This document shows positions 46,142 through 53,656 of a DNA stretch of 64,000 nt, one piece after another. The stretch's first letter is position 1. Each line of letters begins with the position of its first letter. The stretch is from Saccharothrix obliqua (lineage in GTDB: Bacteria; Actinomycetota; Actinomycetes; Mycobacteriales; Pseudonocardiaceae), in the NCBI RefSeq assembly GCF_019375475.1, contig NZ_JAHXGQ010000009.1:310001-374000 (forward strand). The letters are read 5' to 3'. The notes under the pieces were generated by a model. That model saw nothing but the letters and a program-made list of their open reading frames with translations, made no database searches and was not told where the DNA came from. The position numbers and the translations under genes are program-made.

Positions 46142-47122
46142 GTGAGCCCGTCCGCAGTCGCCCCGGATCCCGTGCACCTGGTCGTCGGCGAGGAAGAGTT
46201 GCTGGTCGAGCGGGCGGTGCGCGCCGCGCTCGCGGTGGCGCGCGAGGCCGACCCGCAGGCCGACCTGACCCGCGTGAAGGTGACCGACCTCACCCCGCCT
46301 GAGCTGGCCGAACTGGTCAGCCCGTCGCTGTTCGCCGAGGGGCGGGTCATCGCGCTGGAGGCCGCGCAGGACGCGGGCAAGGAGATCGCCGAGGCGGTCA
46401 TCGCCTACGCCAAGGCGCCGGCCGACGGTGTGACGCTGGTGGTCGTCCACACGGGCGGCGGGCGGAGCAAAGTGGCCAAGGAACTCCCTACGGCTTTGCG
46501 CAAGGCTGGTGCCGCGGTCACCGAGTGCCCGAAGATCACCAAGGCGGCGGACCGCGAGGCGTTCGTGCGCAACGAGATCCGCTCGGCGGGCGGTAAGGCC
46601 GACCCGGAGGCGGTCGGCGCGCTCATCGAGGCGGTCGGTTCGGACCTGCGGGAGCTGGCGGCGGCGGCGTCGCAGTTGGTGTCCGACACCGGCGGGAAGG
46701 TGAACGCCGAAGCCGTGCACCGGTACCACCGCGGGCGGGCCGAGGTGACGGGCTTCGCCGTGGCGGAGAAGGCCGTGATGGGTGATCGGGCCGGCGCGCT
46801 GGAGGCGTTGCGGTGGGCCATCCAGCTCGGTGTGCCGCACGTGCTGGTCGCGGACGCGTTGGCGGACGCGGTGCGGACCATCGCCCGGGTGTCGGCGGTC
46901 GGGCGGGGCGACCCGTTCAAGTTGGCCGGTGAGCTGGGTATGCCGCCGTGGAAGGTGAAGAAGGCGCAGGGGCAGGCGCGTGGGTGGGACAGCGACGGGC
47001 TCGCGGACGCGATGTCGGTGGTGGCGAGTCTGAACGCCGATGTGAAGGGTGTCGCCGCCGACTCCGGTTACGCCTTGGAGCGCGCTGTCCTGAAGATCGT
47101 CGCGGCCTACCGTCGGCGGTGA
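46142..47122 (+). CDS. holA: DNA polymerase III subunit delta
   Basis: 326 residues. Clamp-loader subunit that opens the beta clamp. VHLVVGEEELLVERAV at the N-terminus, then a helical middle (EAVGSDLRELAAAASQL) and a C-terminal collar domain with GMPPWKVKKAQGQARGW, all typical of HolA. GTG at 46142 preceded by ggagg. In actinobacteria holA follows comEC; here the hypothetical gene and thrC-like gene intervene on alternating strands. Confidence 0.95.
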   Translation: MSPSAVAPDPVHLVVGEEELLVERAVRAALAVAREADPQADLTRVKVTDLTPPELAELVSPSLFAEGRVIALEAAQDAGKEIAEAVIAYAKAPADGVTLVVVHTGGGRSKVAKELPTALRKAGAAVTECPKITKAADREAFVRNEIRSAGGKADPEAVGALIEAVGSDLRELAAAASQLVSDTGGKVNAEAVHRYHRGRAEVTGFAVAEKAVMGDRAGALEALRWAIQLGVPHVLVADALADAVRTIARVSAVGRGDPFKLAGELGMPPWKVKKAQGQARGWDSDGLADAMSVVASLNADVKGVAADSGYALERAVLKIVAAYRRR

Positions 47123-47230
47123 CGTGCCGATTGCCGCGCGGCGGTGACCCGATCGCAGGGCGAGGGTTCGGATGCGGCGGTGATGGTCCAGGCGCAGTGC
47201 GGTAATGACAGGCTGCGGTGGGCCGGGGCC

Positions 47231-47251
47231 GGGGGCGGGGGCGGGGGCGGG
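47231..47251 (+). other. G-quadruplex-type tract
   Basis: Three runs of five G and one of three, each separated by a single C (47231-47251), just before the shared holA/rpsT terminator. The pattern meets the usual G4 rule; folding is not shown. Confidence 0.7.
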
Positions 47252-47257
47252 TAAAGC

Positions 47258-47292
47258 GGAGCGCCGCCCTTCCGGTGGAAGGACGGCGCTCC
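47258..47292. terminator. Convergent terminator between holA and rpsT
   Basis: 16-bp stem with one mismatch (ggagcgccgcccttcc / ggaaggacggcgctcc), 3-base loop, 24 bases after the rpsT stop; on the minus strand it is followed by GCTTTAC. Confidence 0.8.
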
Positions 47293-47316
47293 GGGGGTCG
47301 GGCTCAGATCGAACTG

Positions 47317-47577
47317 TCAGATCTGGTTGGCGCGCTTGGCCAGGGCCGACTTCTTGTTGGCGGCCTGGTTGGCGTGGATGACGCCCTTGGTGACCGCCTT
47401 GTCGAGCTTCCGGGAAGCCTCGCGGGCCAGGGCGATGGCCTTTTCCTTGTCGCCGGCCTCGGCGGCCTCACGGAACTTGCGGATGGCGGTCTTGAGGGAC
47501 GACTTGACGGCCTTGTTGCGCAGGCGCGCCTTCTCGTTCGTCTTGATCCGCTTCAGCTGGGACTTGATGTTCGCCAC
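47317..47577 (-). CDS. rpsT: 30S ribosomal protein S20
   Basis: 86 residues. [21 protein letters not shown] at the N-terminus and [21 protein letters not shown] at the C-terminus are S20 signatures; it binds 16S rRNA early in assembly. GTG at 47577 with gaggtgg upstream. Transcribed convergently with holA, as in relatives. Confidence 0.98.
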   Translation of the reverse strand: MANIKSQLKRIKTNEKARLRNKAVKSSLKTAIRKFREAAEAGDKEKAIALAREASRKLDKAVTKGVIHANQAANKKSALAKRANQI

Positions 47578-47756
47578 GCGAAGCCACCTCTTCCTGAGTC
47601 TTGGGTTTGCGTCGCGCTGTGATCGGCCCCACCCGAGGTGGGTTTCCTCCATTGCGGAATGCCGCGCGATGCGCCGTAGAGAGTATCAGGGCTGTTGGAG
47701 CGGATGCCGGCCGGTGCCTGGCCTGGGGCGGACGGTGGCGGGGTGGTGGGGAGAGA

Positions 47757-47840
47757 GGCAGCCGGAGGGGAAGAGGGTGGAGCGGCAGCCGTAGGGGGAG
47801 TGGGTGGGCGGCAGCCGGAGGGGGAGTGGTGGGCGGGCCG
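47757..47840 (+). repeat. Three imperfect 26-28-bp repeats
   Basis: Each copy starts ggcagccg(g/t)aggggg and continues with a G-rich tail; copies begin at 47757, 47784 and 47810. Confidence 0.65.
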
Positions 47841-47886
47841 GTGGGGCGGGCCGCTGGACGGAGGTCGGCGAGGGGACGGTCGTTCG

Positions 47887-47950
47887 CGGGAAGGCAGAGG
47901 AGCGGGAAGGCAGAGGAGCGGGAAGGCAGAGGAGCGGGAAGGCAGAGGAG
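47887..47950 (+). repeat. Four perfect 16-bp tandem repeats
   Basis: Unit cgggaaggcagaggag repeated exactly four times (47887, 47903, 47919 and 47935). Identity of all copies points to recent expansion. Confidence 0.95.
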
Positions 47951-47987
47951 GTGGGCCGTGGCGGGCGGGCGGAGTGGGTGGGCGGGC

Positions 47988-48105
47988 CGGTGCGGACTGG
48001 GTTGGGCTGGTGCGGGCTGGGTTGGGCTGAGGTGGGCTGGGCGGGGCCGGGGCGGGCTGGCGCGGGCTGGGTGGGGCTGGTGCGGGCTGGGAGCGGGTGT
48101 GGGTG
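47988..48105 (+). repeat. Degenerate gggctg(g) minisatellite
   Basis: About a dozen 8-12-base units of the kind gtgcgggctgggt / tgggctg in a row. No coding frame supported. Confidence 0.6.
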
Positions 48106-48278
48106 GCGGTTGTGTGACTGGGGCTACCGGCGCTGGACAGAGGCGGCGGAGGCGGGCGGACGAGGGTGTGGAGAGCTGTGGGGGAGCTGTGGGGTGGGGA
48201 CTGTGTGGAGATGGGGCTCACGTGGGCGGGTGGGGTTAATCAGGGGAAACCGTACGGTTGGCTGGCTACGCTGTTCGG

Positions 48279-49082
48279 GTGACAACCGCTCTTGACTGGC
48301 CCGGGTTCGGGCAGGTTTCGCTGGCCGGGCTTTTGTTCCTCTGCTTGGCGGCCGTGTTGGCGGGAGCGGTTGATGCTGTGGTTGGTGGGGGTGGGTTGAT
48401 CCAGGTGCCCGCCCTGTTGTTGGTCGGGCCCGGTGGGCAGCCGTTGTACGCCTTGGCCACCAACAAGATCGCGTCCGTGGTGGGCACCGCGTCCGCCGTC
48501 ACGACCTACGCCCGGCAGACCACGATGGACTGGCGGTCCGCGATTCCGATGGCTGTGTCCGCGTTCTGCGGTGCGGTGGGCGGTGCGGCGTTCGCCGGGG
48601 CGTTGGAACCCGGTGTGCTCAACGGGGTCGTGCTCGTCGCGTTGATCGGCGTCGGCCTCTACACCTGGCGCAAGCCCGATCTCGGCGTCGCCGAAACCCC
48701 TCGGTACGGGCGTGGCGTGCAGATCGGCCTGATGGCGCTCGGGGGCGCGGTCGTCGGGTTCTACGACGGTCTGGCCGGGCCGGGAACCGGGGCCTTCCTG
48801 GTGTTCCTGCTGGTGGGTGTGGTCGGGTTCGCGTTCCTGCGTGCGTCGGCCACGGCCAAGGTGGTGAACGTCGCCACGAACCTGGGCGCGTTGCTGTACT
48901 TCATCCCGACCGGGAAGGTGCTGTGGGGGCTCGGGCTGGTGCTGGCCGTCTGCAACCTCTCCGGCGCCGTGTTCGGGGCTCGGCTCGCGGTCCGGCGCGG
49001 GTCGGCGTTCGTGCGGCGGGTGTTCTTGACCGTCGTGGTGGCGCTGGTGGTCAGCCTGGGCTGGAAGGCCGCGGTTGGATGA
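48279..49082 (+). CDS. TauE/SafE (TSUP) family membrane permease
   Basis: 267 residues, about eight membrane helices. LAGAVDAVVGGGGLIQVPALL at the N-terminus and GFYDGLAGPGTGAFLVF in the middle are the paired signatures of TSUP proteins, which export or import sulfite, sulfonates or related anions. GTG at 48279 is chosen. The 3' end overlaps the convergent VOC gene by 32 bases. Substrate unknown. Confidence 0.9.
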   Translation: MTTALDWPGFGQVSLAGLLFLCLAAVLAGAVDAVVGGGGLIQVPALLLVGPGGQPLYALATNKIASVVGTASAVTTYARQTTMDWRSAIPMAVSAFCGAVGGAAFAGALEPGVLNGVVLVALIGVGLYTWRKPDLGVAETPRYGRGVQIGLMALGGAVVGFYDGLAGPGTGAFLVFLLVGVVGFAFLRASATAKVVNVATNLGALLYFIPTGKVLWGLGLVLAVCNLSGAVFGARLAVRRGSAFVRRVFLTVVVALVVSLGWKAAVG

Positions 49083-49830
49083 CCTTGAACGTCGCGCCCA
49101 TCGGGTCGCCCAGCGTGGTGAACCGGCCGTAGGTCGAGTCGGCGACCGTGCCCACCGGGATGCCGCCCAGCTCACGGGCGTCCTCCACCGCCTGGTCCAC
49201 ATCGGACACCGCGAAGTAGGTCGTCCAGTGCGACGGGATCTCGGCCGGTATTCCCTCGCCCATGCCGAAAATGCCGCCCACCGTGCGCCCGTCCACCCTT
49301 AGCTCGGTGTACGGGAAATCCGGCATGGGCTCCAGGTCGAAGTCGAACACCGCGCGGTAGAACTCGGTCGCGTTGGCCGGGTCGCGGGTCGCCAATTCGT
49401 TCCACACCACCGCACCCGGCTCGTTGACGATGTACGCGCCGATGTGCGTGCCCGCCTCCCACAACCCGAACGCCGCACCGGTCGGGTCCACCGCGATCGC
49501 ACCCCGGCCGGGACCTCCGGTGTCGTACTCCGGCACCAGTATCTTGCCGCCCGCCCGGTTTATCCGGGTGATCGTCTCTTCCAGGTCGTCGGTCGCGAGG
49601 TGCGTCGTCCACACCACCGGGAACATGGTGTCGCCGGGCATCTCGCCGAAGCCCGCCACCGGCTTCCCGCGCACCAGGGCCATCGTGTAGTAACCGGTCT
49701 CCGGGCCGCCGATCTCGAAGTCCCAGCCGAACAGCCCGCCGTAGAAGTCCATGGTGGCCACGCGGTCCGTTGTCATCATGTCCACCCACGCCGGAGTGCC
49801 CGGCGCGTACGGGGTGTTCAACTCGCTCAC
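49051..49830 (-). CDS. Two-domain VOC-family protein, CFP30B-like
   Basis: 259 residues made of two glyoxalase/VOC modules. The first opens [27 protein letters not shown], the second [22 protein letters not shown]. This layout matches the CFP30B/Rv0577 group of actinobacterial VOC proteins; catalytic activity is not established for the group. The start ATG at 49830 is normal. Its end lies antisense within the end of the permease gene. Confidence 0.87.
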   Translation of the reverse strand: MSELNTPYAPGTPAWVDMMTTDRVATMDFYGGLFGWDFEIGGPETGYYTMALVRGKPVAGFGEMPGDTMFPVVWTTHLATDDLEETITRINRAGGKILVPEYDTGGPGRGAIAVDPTGAAFGLWEAGTHIGAYIVNEPGAVVWNELATRDPANATEFYRAVFDFDLEPMPDFPYTELRVDGRTVGGIFGMGEGIPAEIPSHWTTYFAVSDVDQAVEDARELGGIPVGTVADSTYGRFTTLGDPMGATFKVIQPRPSSPG

Positions 49831-49940
49831 CCGGCCAACGGTCGCATCGGCCCCCGGACGCCGCCAGTCGATCAGACCGCCGGGAAAGCCGACCGCCCAG
49901 CCGCCTCCCCCTGGAGAACGGCTGGGCGGTCGGCGCCGGG

Positions 49941-50171
49941 CTAACTGTCCGGCGGGTCGTCGGGTTCACGTGGTTCGGGGTTCTTGCGCGGTCTGCCCCT
50001 CCTCGGCTGGGCGGCCGTCCCGGTGGGCAGCCTGCCCGCCTCGGCCAGCGCCCGGCGGAGCAGGAACTCGATTTGCGCGTTCGTGCTGCGCAGCTCGTCG
50101 TTCGCCCACCGGGACAGCGCGTCGTGCACGGCCGGGTCCAGGCGGAGCAGGACGCTCTTGCGCTCGCCCAC
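49941..50171 (-). CDS. Ribbon-helix-helix protein coupled to the SPFH gene
   Basis: 76 residues. [37 protein letters not shown] is a ribbon-helix-helix (Arc-type) DNA-binding fold, followed by a basic and then acidic/Pro-rich tail ([11 protein letters not shown]). The GTG lies one base after the SPFH stop, so it is translated from the same mRNA. It may regulate its own operon. A family without a toxin neighbour here, so not called an antitoxin. Confidence 0.83.
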   Translation of the reverse strand: MGERKSVLLRLDPAVHDALSRWANDELRSTNAQIEFLLRRALAEAGRLPTGTAAQPRRGRPRKNPEPREPDDPPDS

Positions 50172-50172
50172 G

Positions 50173-51093
50173 TCAGTGGTACAGCGAACCGGTGTTCACG
50201 ACGGGCTGGGTCGACCGATCACCGCACAGCACCACCAACAGGTTCGACACCATGGCCGCCTTGCGCTCCTCGTCCAGTTCCACCACGTCCTGCTCGGCGA
50301 GCTTCGCCAGCGCCAGCTCCACCATGCCGACGGCGCCCTCCACGATGCGCTGCCGCGCCGCGACCACCGCGCCCGCCTGCTGCCGCTGGAGCATCGCCTG
50401 CGCGATCTCCGGCGCGTACGCGAGGTGCGTCAGCCTCGATTCGATCACCCGCACCCCCGCCGACTGCACGCGGGCCGCGATCTCCACCGACAGGGTCTCC
50501 GTGATCTCGTCCGCGTTCTCGCGCAGCGACAGCCCGGCGGCCTCGTGGTTGTCGTACGGGTAGCTGGTGGCGATGTGCCGCACCGCGGTCTCCGTCTGGA
50601 TGCCGACGAACCGCACGAAGTCGTCCACCTCGAACTTGGCCCGCGCCGTGTCGTCCACCTGCCACACCACGACCGCCGCGATCTCGATCGGGTTGCCGTC
50701 GGCGTCGTTCACCTTCAGCGCGGCCGTCTCGTGGTTCCGGATCCGCGTCGACACCTTCACCTTCGTGGTGAACGGGTTCGCCCAACGCAGCCCGTCCTTG
50801 CGCACGGTGCCCGTGTACCGCCCCAGGAACTGGAGCACGCGCGCCTCGCCGGGCGCCACGGTGAACAGCCCCGACCCGGTGATCGCGCCCGCCGCCGAGA
50901 CGATCACCCCGCCGACGATCAGCACCACGTTCGGACCGGCCTCGGGCACCGCGCCGACCACGATCAGGGCCGCGCCCACCAGCACCAGAACCACCGCCGC
51001 GGCCAGCGCCGCCCACCCCGAAGCCTCTTTCGCGGTGCGCTCCCGCACCGCGGGCGCCGGCATCCGCACGATCGTCTCCGTGGACGCGTCCAT
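50173..51093 (-). CDS. SPFH/band-7 domain membrane protein
   Basis: 306 residues. Two membrane helices near the N-terminus ([20 protein letters not shown] and [16 protein letters not shown]) precede an SPFH domain ([19 protein letters not shown]... GLRWANPF... [11 protein letters not shown]). The C-terminal part is a helical oligomerisation region ([23 protein letters not shown]). Such proteins scaffold membrane microdomains. ATG at 51093, with gaggggtggg ahead, is preferred to the GTG at 51102. First gene of a two-gene operon with the ribbon-helix-helix protein. Confidence 0.9.
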   Translation of the reverse strand: MDASTETIVRMPAPAVRERTAKEASGWAALAAAVVLVLVGAALIVVGAVPEAGPNVVLIVGGVIVSAAGAITGSGLFTVAPGEARVLQFLGRYTGTVRKDGLRWANPFTTKVKVSTRIRNHETAALKVNDADGNPIEIAAVVVWQVDDTARAKFEVDDFVRFVGIQTETAVRHIATSYPYDNHEAAGLSLRENADEITETLSVEIAARVQSAGVRVIESRLTHLAYAPEIAQAMLQRQQAGAVVAARQRIVEGAVGMVELALAKLAEQDVVELDEERKAAMVSNLLVVLCGDRSTQPVVNTGSLYH

Positions 51094-51229
51094 CGGTCCC
51101 ACCCCTCGTTCGCTAGCTCTTGCTTAGCAAAGTGATATCACTTTTTCGGCCGGTGGGGCAAACCGGCTGTCCGCGTGCCGACATGGGCCGCCCGCTGAAC
51201 CACGGCGGCCTGCCGGACGTCCTCGGCTC

Positions 51230-51685
51230 ATGACGATCACGATCCGCACGCCGGTCGCGGCCGATTCGCCGGACGTCGTCGAGGTGCACGTCAGGGCGCG
51301 GCGCAGTTACTACGAGGGACACCTGCCCGAAGCCGACCTGGCCGAGTGGGAGGCGGCGACCCGTGCGTCCGGCTACCGCTTCGACCGGCCCGGTCGGGTG
51401 TGGCTGTGCGCGGACGTGGGCGGTGTTGTCGCGGGGTTCGCCCTCTTCGTCGGGGCCGAGTTGTTGCAGGTCCAGGTGGACCCCGCGCACTGGGGCGAAG
51501 GGGTGGGCGGGGCGCTGCACCGGGCGTGCGTGGCCGCTTGGCGCGCGGCGGGCGTGGTCGAGGCGCACCTGGAGGTGTTCGAGCCGAACACCCGGGCCCG
51601 CCGCTTCTACGTCGCGCGCGGCTGGCGGGAGGTGGGTGTCGGTGACGGCCCGTACCCGCACGTCCGGATGAGCCTCACGGTGTAG
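51230..51685 (+). CDS. GNAT-family N-acetyltransferase
   Basis: 151 residues, full-length GNAT fold. ITIRTPVAADSPDVVEVHVRA at the start; motif A is LQVQVDPAHWGEGVGGALHRAC, followed by LEVFEPNTRARRFYVARGWREVG. Acetyl-CoA-dependent acetylation of an unknown amine. ATG start. The VOC gene follows about 40 bases later. Confidence 0.92.
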   Translation: MTITIRTPVAADSPDVVEVHVRARRSYYEGHLPEADLAEWEAATRASGYRFDRPGRVWLCADVGGVVAGFALFVGAELLQVQVDPAHWGEGVGGALHRACVAAWRAAGVVEAHLEVFEPNTRARRFYVARGWREVGVGDGPYPHVRMSLTV

Positions 51686-51728
51686 CGCGGGGGTGGCGGG
51701 GAGGGCCGCGGTGTGGTCGGCTCGGCGC

Positions 51729-52097
51729 ATGGAGGTGCTGAGCAGTCGCGTGCTGTTGCGGTCGCGGGACCCCGAGCGGGCCCGTGCGTTCTACCGGGAC
51801 GTCCTCGGGCTCGCCGTGCACCGGGAGTTCCCCGGCGGCACGGTGTTCTTCCTCGGGGGCGGGTTCCTGGAGGTGTCCGGGCGGTCCGACGACGCGCCCA
51901 CGGAGGCCGTCCAGCTCTGGATCCAGGTCCGCGACCTGCGTGCCGTCGCGGCGGAACTGGCCGAGCACGTGGTCCGTGAGGCGCGTCGCGAGCCGTGGGG
52001 CCTGGACGAGATGTGGATCGCGGACCCGGACGGGGTGCGGATCGCGCTCGTCGAGGTACCCCCGGAGCACCCGCTACGCCGGGACGTGCGCCAGTAG
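51729..52097 (+). CDS. Single-domain VOC/glyoxalase-family protein
   Basis: 122 residues. SSRVLLRSRDPERARAFYRDVLGLAVHREF and the C-terminal DEMWIADPDGVRIALVEVP are VOC-family motifs; the family includes lyases, dioxygenases and antibiotic-binding proteins, and nothing here decides between them. ATG at 51729 (MEVLSSRV). The last 24 bases overlap the end of the convergent methyltransferase gene. Confidence 0.88.
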   Translation: MEVLSSRVLLRSRDPERARAFYRDVLGLAVHREFPGGTVFFLGGGFLEVSGRSDDAPTEAVQLWIQVRDLRAVAAELAEHVVREARREPWGLDEMWIADPDGVRIALVEVPPEHPLRRDVRQ

Positions 52098-52670
52098 CTG
52101 CACGGTGGGCGGCAGCACGCCGCCGTGCTGCTGGAGCGACGTGCGCGCGTCGGTGAAACCGGCCGCCTCCGCCTCCTTGATCAGGTCGTACTCGGAGACG
52201 TCGAGGACCAGGCGGTGCACCGTCACCACCAGCCGCCCGCCCGGCTTGAGCACCCGGGCCAGCTCGTGGAACGCCGCCGCCCGGTTGTCCCAGAGCTGGA
52301 GGTTGTTCACCGACACCACCGCGTCCACGGACCCGGGTTGCCGGCCGGTGCGCGCGGCGGCGCCCTCGTGCAGCTCCACCCGGCCCTCGGCGATCAGGTC
52401 GGCGCACCGCTTGCGGGCCTCGTCCAGCATGACCTGCGACGGGTCCACGCCGATCGCCTTCGCGGCGCGCTCGCCGACCAGTCGCAGGCCGACGCCCGGA
52501 CCGGGGCCGAGCACCAGCACGGTCTCCGCGGCGGTCGGCGCGAGCACGTCGACCGCGTGCGCCTCGACCTTCGCGTTCAGCTTCGCCATGACCCGGCCGC
52601 CCAGCTCGCCCACCTTGCCGCGCGGGTGGCCGAACGCCACGTCGAACGCCTTCATCAGCCTCGTAGCCAT
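52074..52670 (-). CDS. Class I SAM-dependent methyltransferase
   Basis: 198 residues. The Rossmann motif I is ETVLVLGPGPGVGLRLV, followed by AIGVDPSQVMLDEARKR, DAVVSVNNLQLWDN and LKPGGRLVVTVH, as in UbiE/COQ5-like methyltransferases. ATG at 52670. Substrate unknown. Tandem 14-bp palindromes at 52740-52770 lie just upstream of the start, suggesting repressor control. Confidence 0.9.
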   Translation of the reverse strand: MATRLMKAFDVAFGHPRGKVGELGGRVMAKLNAKVEAHAVDVLAPTAAETVLVLGPGPGVGLRLVGERAAKAIGVDPSQVMLDEARKRCADLIAEGRVELHEGAAARTGRQPGSVDAVVSVNNLQLWDNRAAAFHELARVLKPGGRLVVTVHRLVLDVSEYDLIKEAEAAGFTDARTSLQQHGGVLPPTVQLLAHVPA

Positions 52671-52739
52671 GCGTCCAGGGTGCGATGCGGGGGAGGAGCG
52701 GGCATCGGGGATCACCCGGAGAGGCGGCCGGTCTTCCCC

Positions 52740-52770
52740 TGACAACGTTGTCGGGCTGACAACGTTGTCA
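52740..52770. promoter_or_regulatory. Tandem LacI-type palindromic operators
   Basis: gacaacgttgtc occurs at 52741-52752 and again at 52758-52769, 17 bases apart. The second copy extends to a perfect 14-bp palindrome tgacaacgttgtca. Dyad symmetry around a central CG with flanking TG/CA is the classic form of LacI-family operators. They lie 70-100 bases upstream of the methyltransferase start. Confidence 0.65.
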
Positions 52771-52799
52771 GGCTGATGGGGGCGGAGGGGGTGCGGCGG

Positions 52800-52835
52800 G
52801 TGCCTAGGGGGAGGTGGGTGCCTAGGGGGAGGTGG
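52800..52835 (+). repeat. Two perfect 18-bp tandem repeats
   Basis: Unit gtgcctagggggaggtgg at 52800-52817 and 52818-52835, each containing the palindrome cctagg. Confidence 0.9.
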
Positions 52836-53116
52836 GCCAGTGTCGAGGCGGAGGAGCCGGTGCGGGCGAGTGCGGCGGTGCGAAAGCGGAGGCAGCCGGG
52901 GGCCTGCGAAGGCGGCGGTGCCGAGGGGAGGGGAACCGGCGGCGCCGGGCCGGGAGCGGGTGGGGGCGAGGCGGAGGGGGCGGCGAGGTGACCGTGGCGG
53001 CGCTGGGGCCGGGGTTAGTTGGTGTGGGCGAGGGCGGCGGTGCCGCGGGCGGGGAGCGAGTCGGGCCGGCCGAGGGGCGGCCCGGCCGGCCGAGGGGTGG
53101 CGGTGCGTGCCCGGGG

Positions 53117-53551
53117 TCAGTGCCAGCCGAGGCGGCGCAGGGCGGTTTCCACCAGGGCGAAGCGCTCGGGTTCCAGCACGGAGCCCTCGCGGCGGATGTC
53201 GTGCTCGGCCAGTTCGAAGACCCGGTCCAGGCGCAGGTAGGAGGCGCGGCCGTCGCGGTCCCAGCGGCCGGTGCCCAGGCGGAGGTAGTCGTCCTCCTCG
53301 TGCGGGTCGGGGGCCCTGCTGGTCAGCATCAACGCCAGCAGGGCGCGCTGCCTGCGGCCGACCACGAGCAGCGGCCGGTCCTTGCCCCGGTCCGGGTCCT
53401 CCTCGTAGGGCACCCAGGCCCACACGACCTCGCCGGGGTCGGCCAGGCCGTCCAGGTCGGGGCTGTACTCGAGGGCCGCCGCGGCGGAGGCCGGGTGGAT
53501 CTCGCGGACCGCGCCGCGTGCCGGGCGCGGGTCTTCACCGTTCGTGTGCAC
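53117..53551 (-). CDS. PemK/MazF-like protein next to lepA
   Basis: 144 residues from a GTG at 53551. The core DPGEVVWAWVPYEEDPDRGKDRPLLVVGR and LMLTSR resemble the PemK/MazF (CcdB-like) fold, and the protein sits divergently upstream of lepA exactly like M. tuberculosis Rv2405. No antitoxin gene is adjacent, so it is more likely a conserved stand-alone protein than an active toxin; that is an inference. Confidence 0.8.
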   Translation of the reverse strand: MHTNGEDPRPARGAVREIHPASAAAALEYSPDLDGLADPGEVVWAWVPYEEDPDRGKDRPLLVVGRRQRALLALMLTSRAPDPHEEDDYLRLGTGRWDRDGRASYLRLDRVFELAEHDIRREGSVLEPERFALVETALRRLGWH

Positions 53552-53656
53552 GGCGGGACAGCTTATGGCCCCGGTCACGCCGGGGCAGCCCGGACCGTCG
53601 GCGGGACGTGCGATGATTAGTCGATCCCCTTTGTCCGTCCCGTGCGAGGAATCTGA

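Larger units (their letters stand above)
47653..48278. other. G-rich repetitive spacer between rpsT and the TauE/SafE gene
   Basis: From about 47690 to 48240 the plus strand is made largely of G with few C or T, with nested tandem repeats (see 47757-47840, 47887-47950 and 47988-48105). Long open frames exist on both strands only because of the composition; none has normal codon use or a family match. Confidence 0.7.
52671..53116. other. G-rich spacer upstream of the methyltransferase gene
   Basis: 446 bases without a supported gene. The left end holds tandem palindromes; the rest is G-rich on the plus strand with perfect 18-bp and near-perfect 14-bp direct repeats (52800-52835; 53064-53077 and 53084-53097). 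Confidence 0.6.

Noticed and set aside
47553..48295. Several 110-220-residue frames in the G-rich block
   Set aside because: Low-complexity Gly/Arg/Trp or Pro/Ser repeats produced by tandem repeats; no normal codon use.
53117..53551. Toxin-antitoxin module
   Set aside because: PemK-like fold but no antitoxin gene on either side, and the position beside lepA is conserved, so a housekeeping role is likelier.
52776..53620. Plus-strand frames over the second G-rich spacer and the PemK-like gene
   Set aside because: Antisense shadows of the minus-strand PemK-like gene extended by G-rich sequence.
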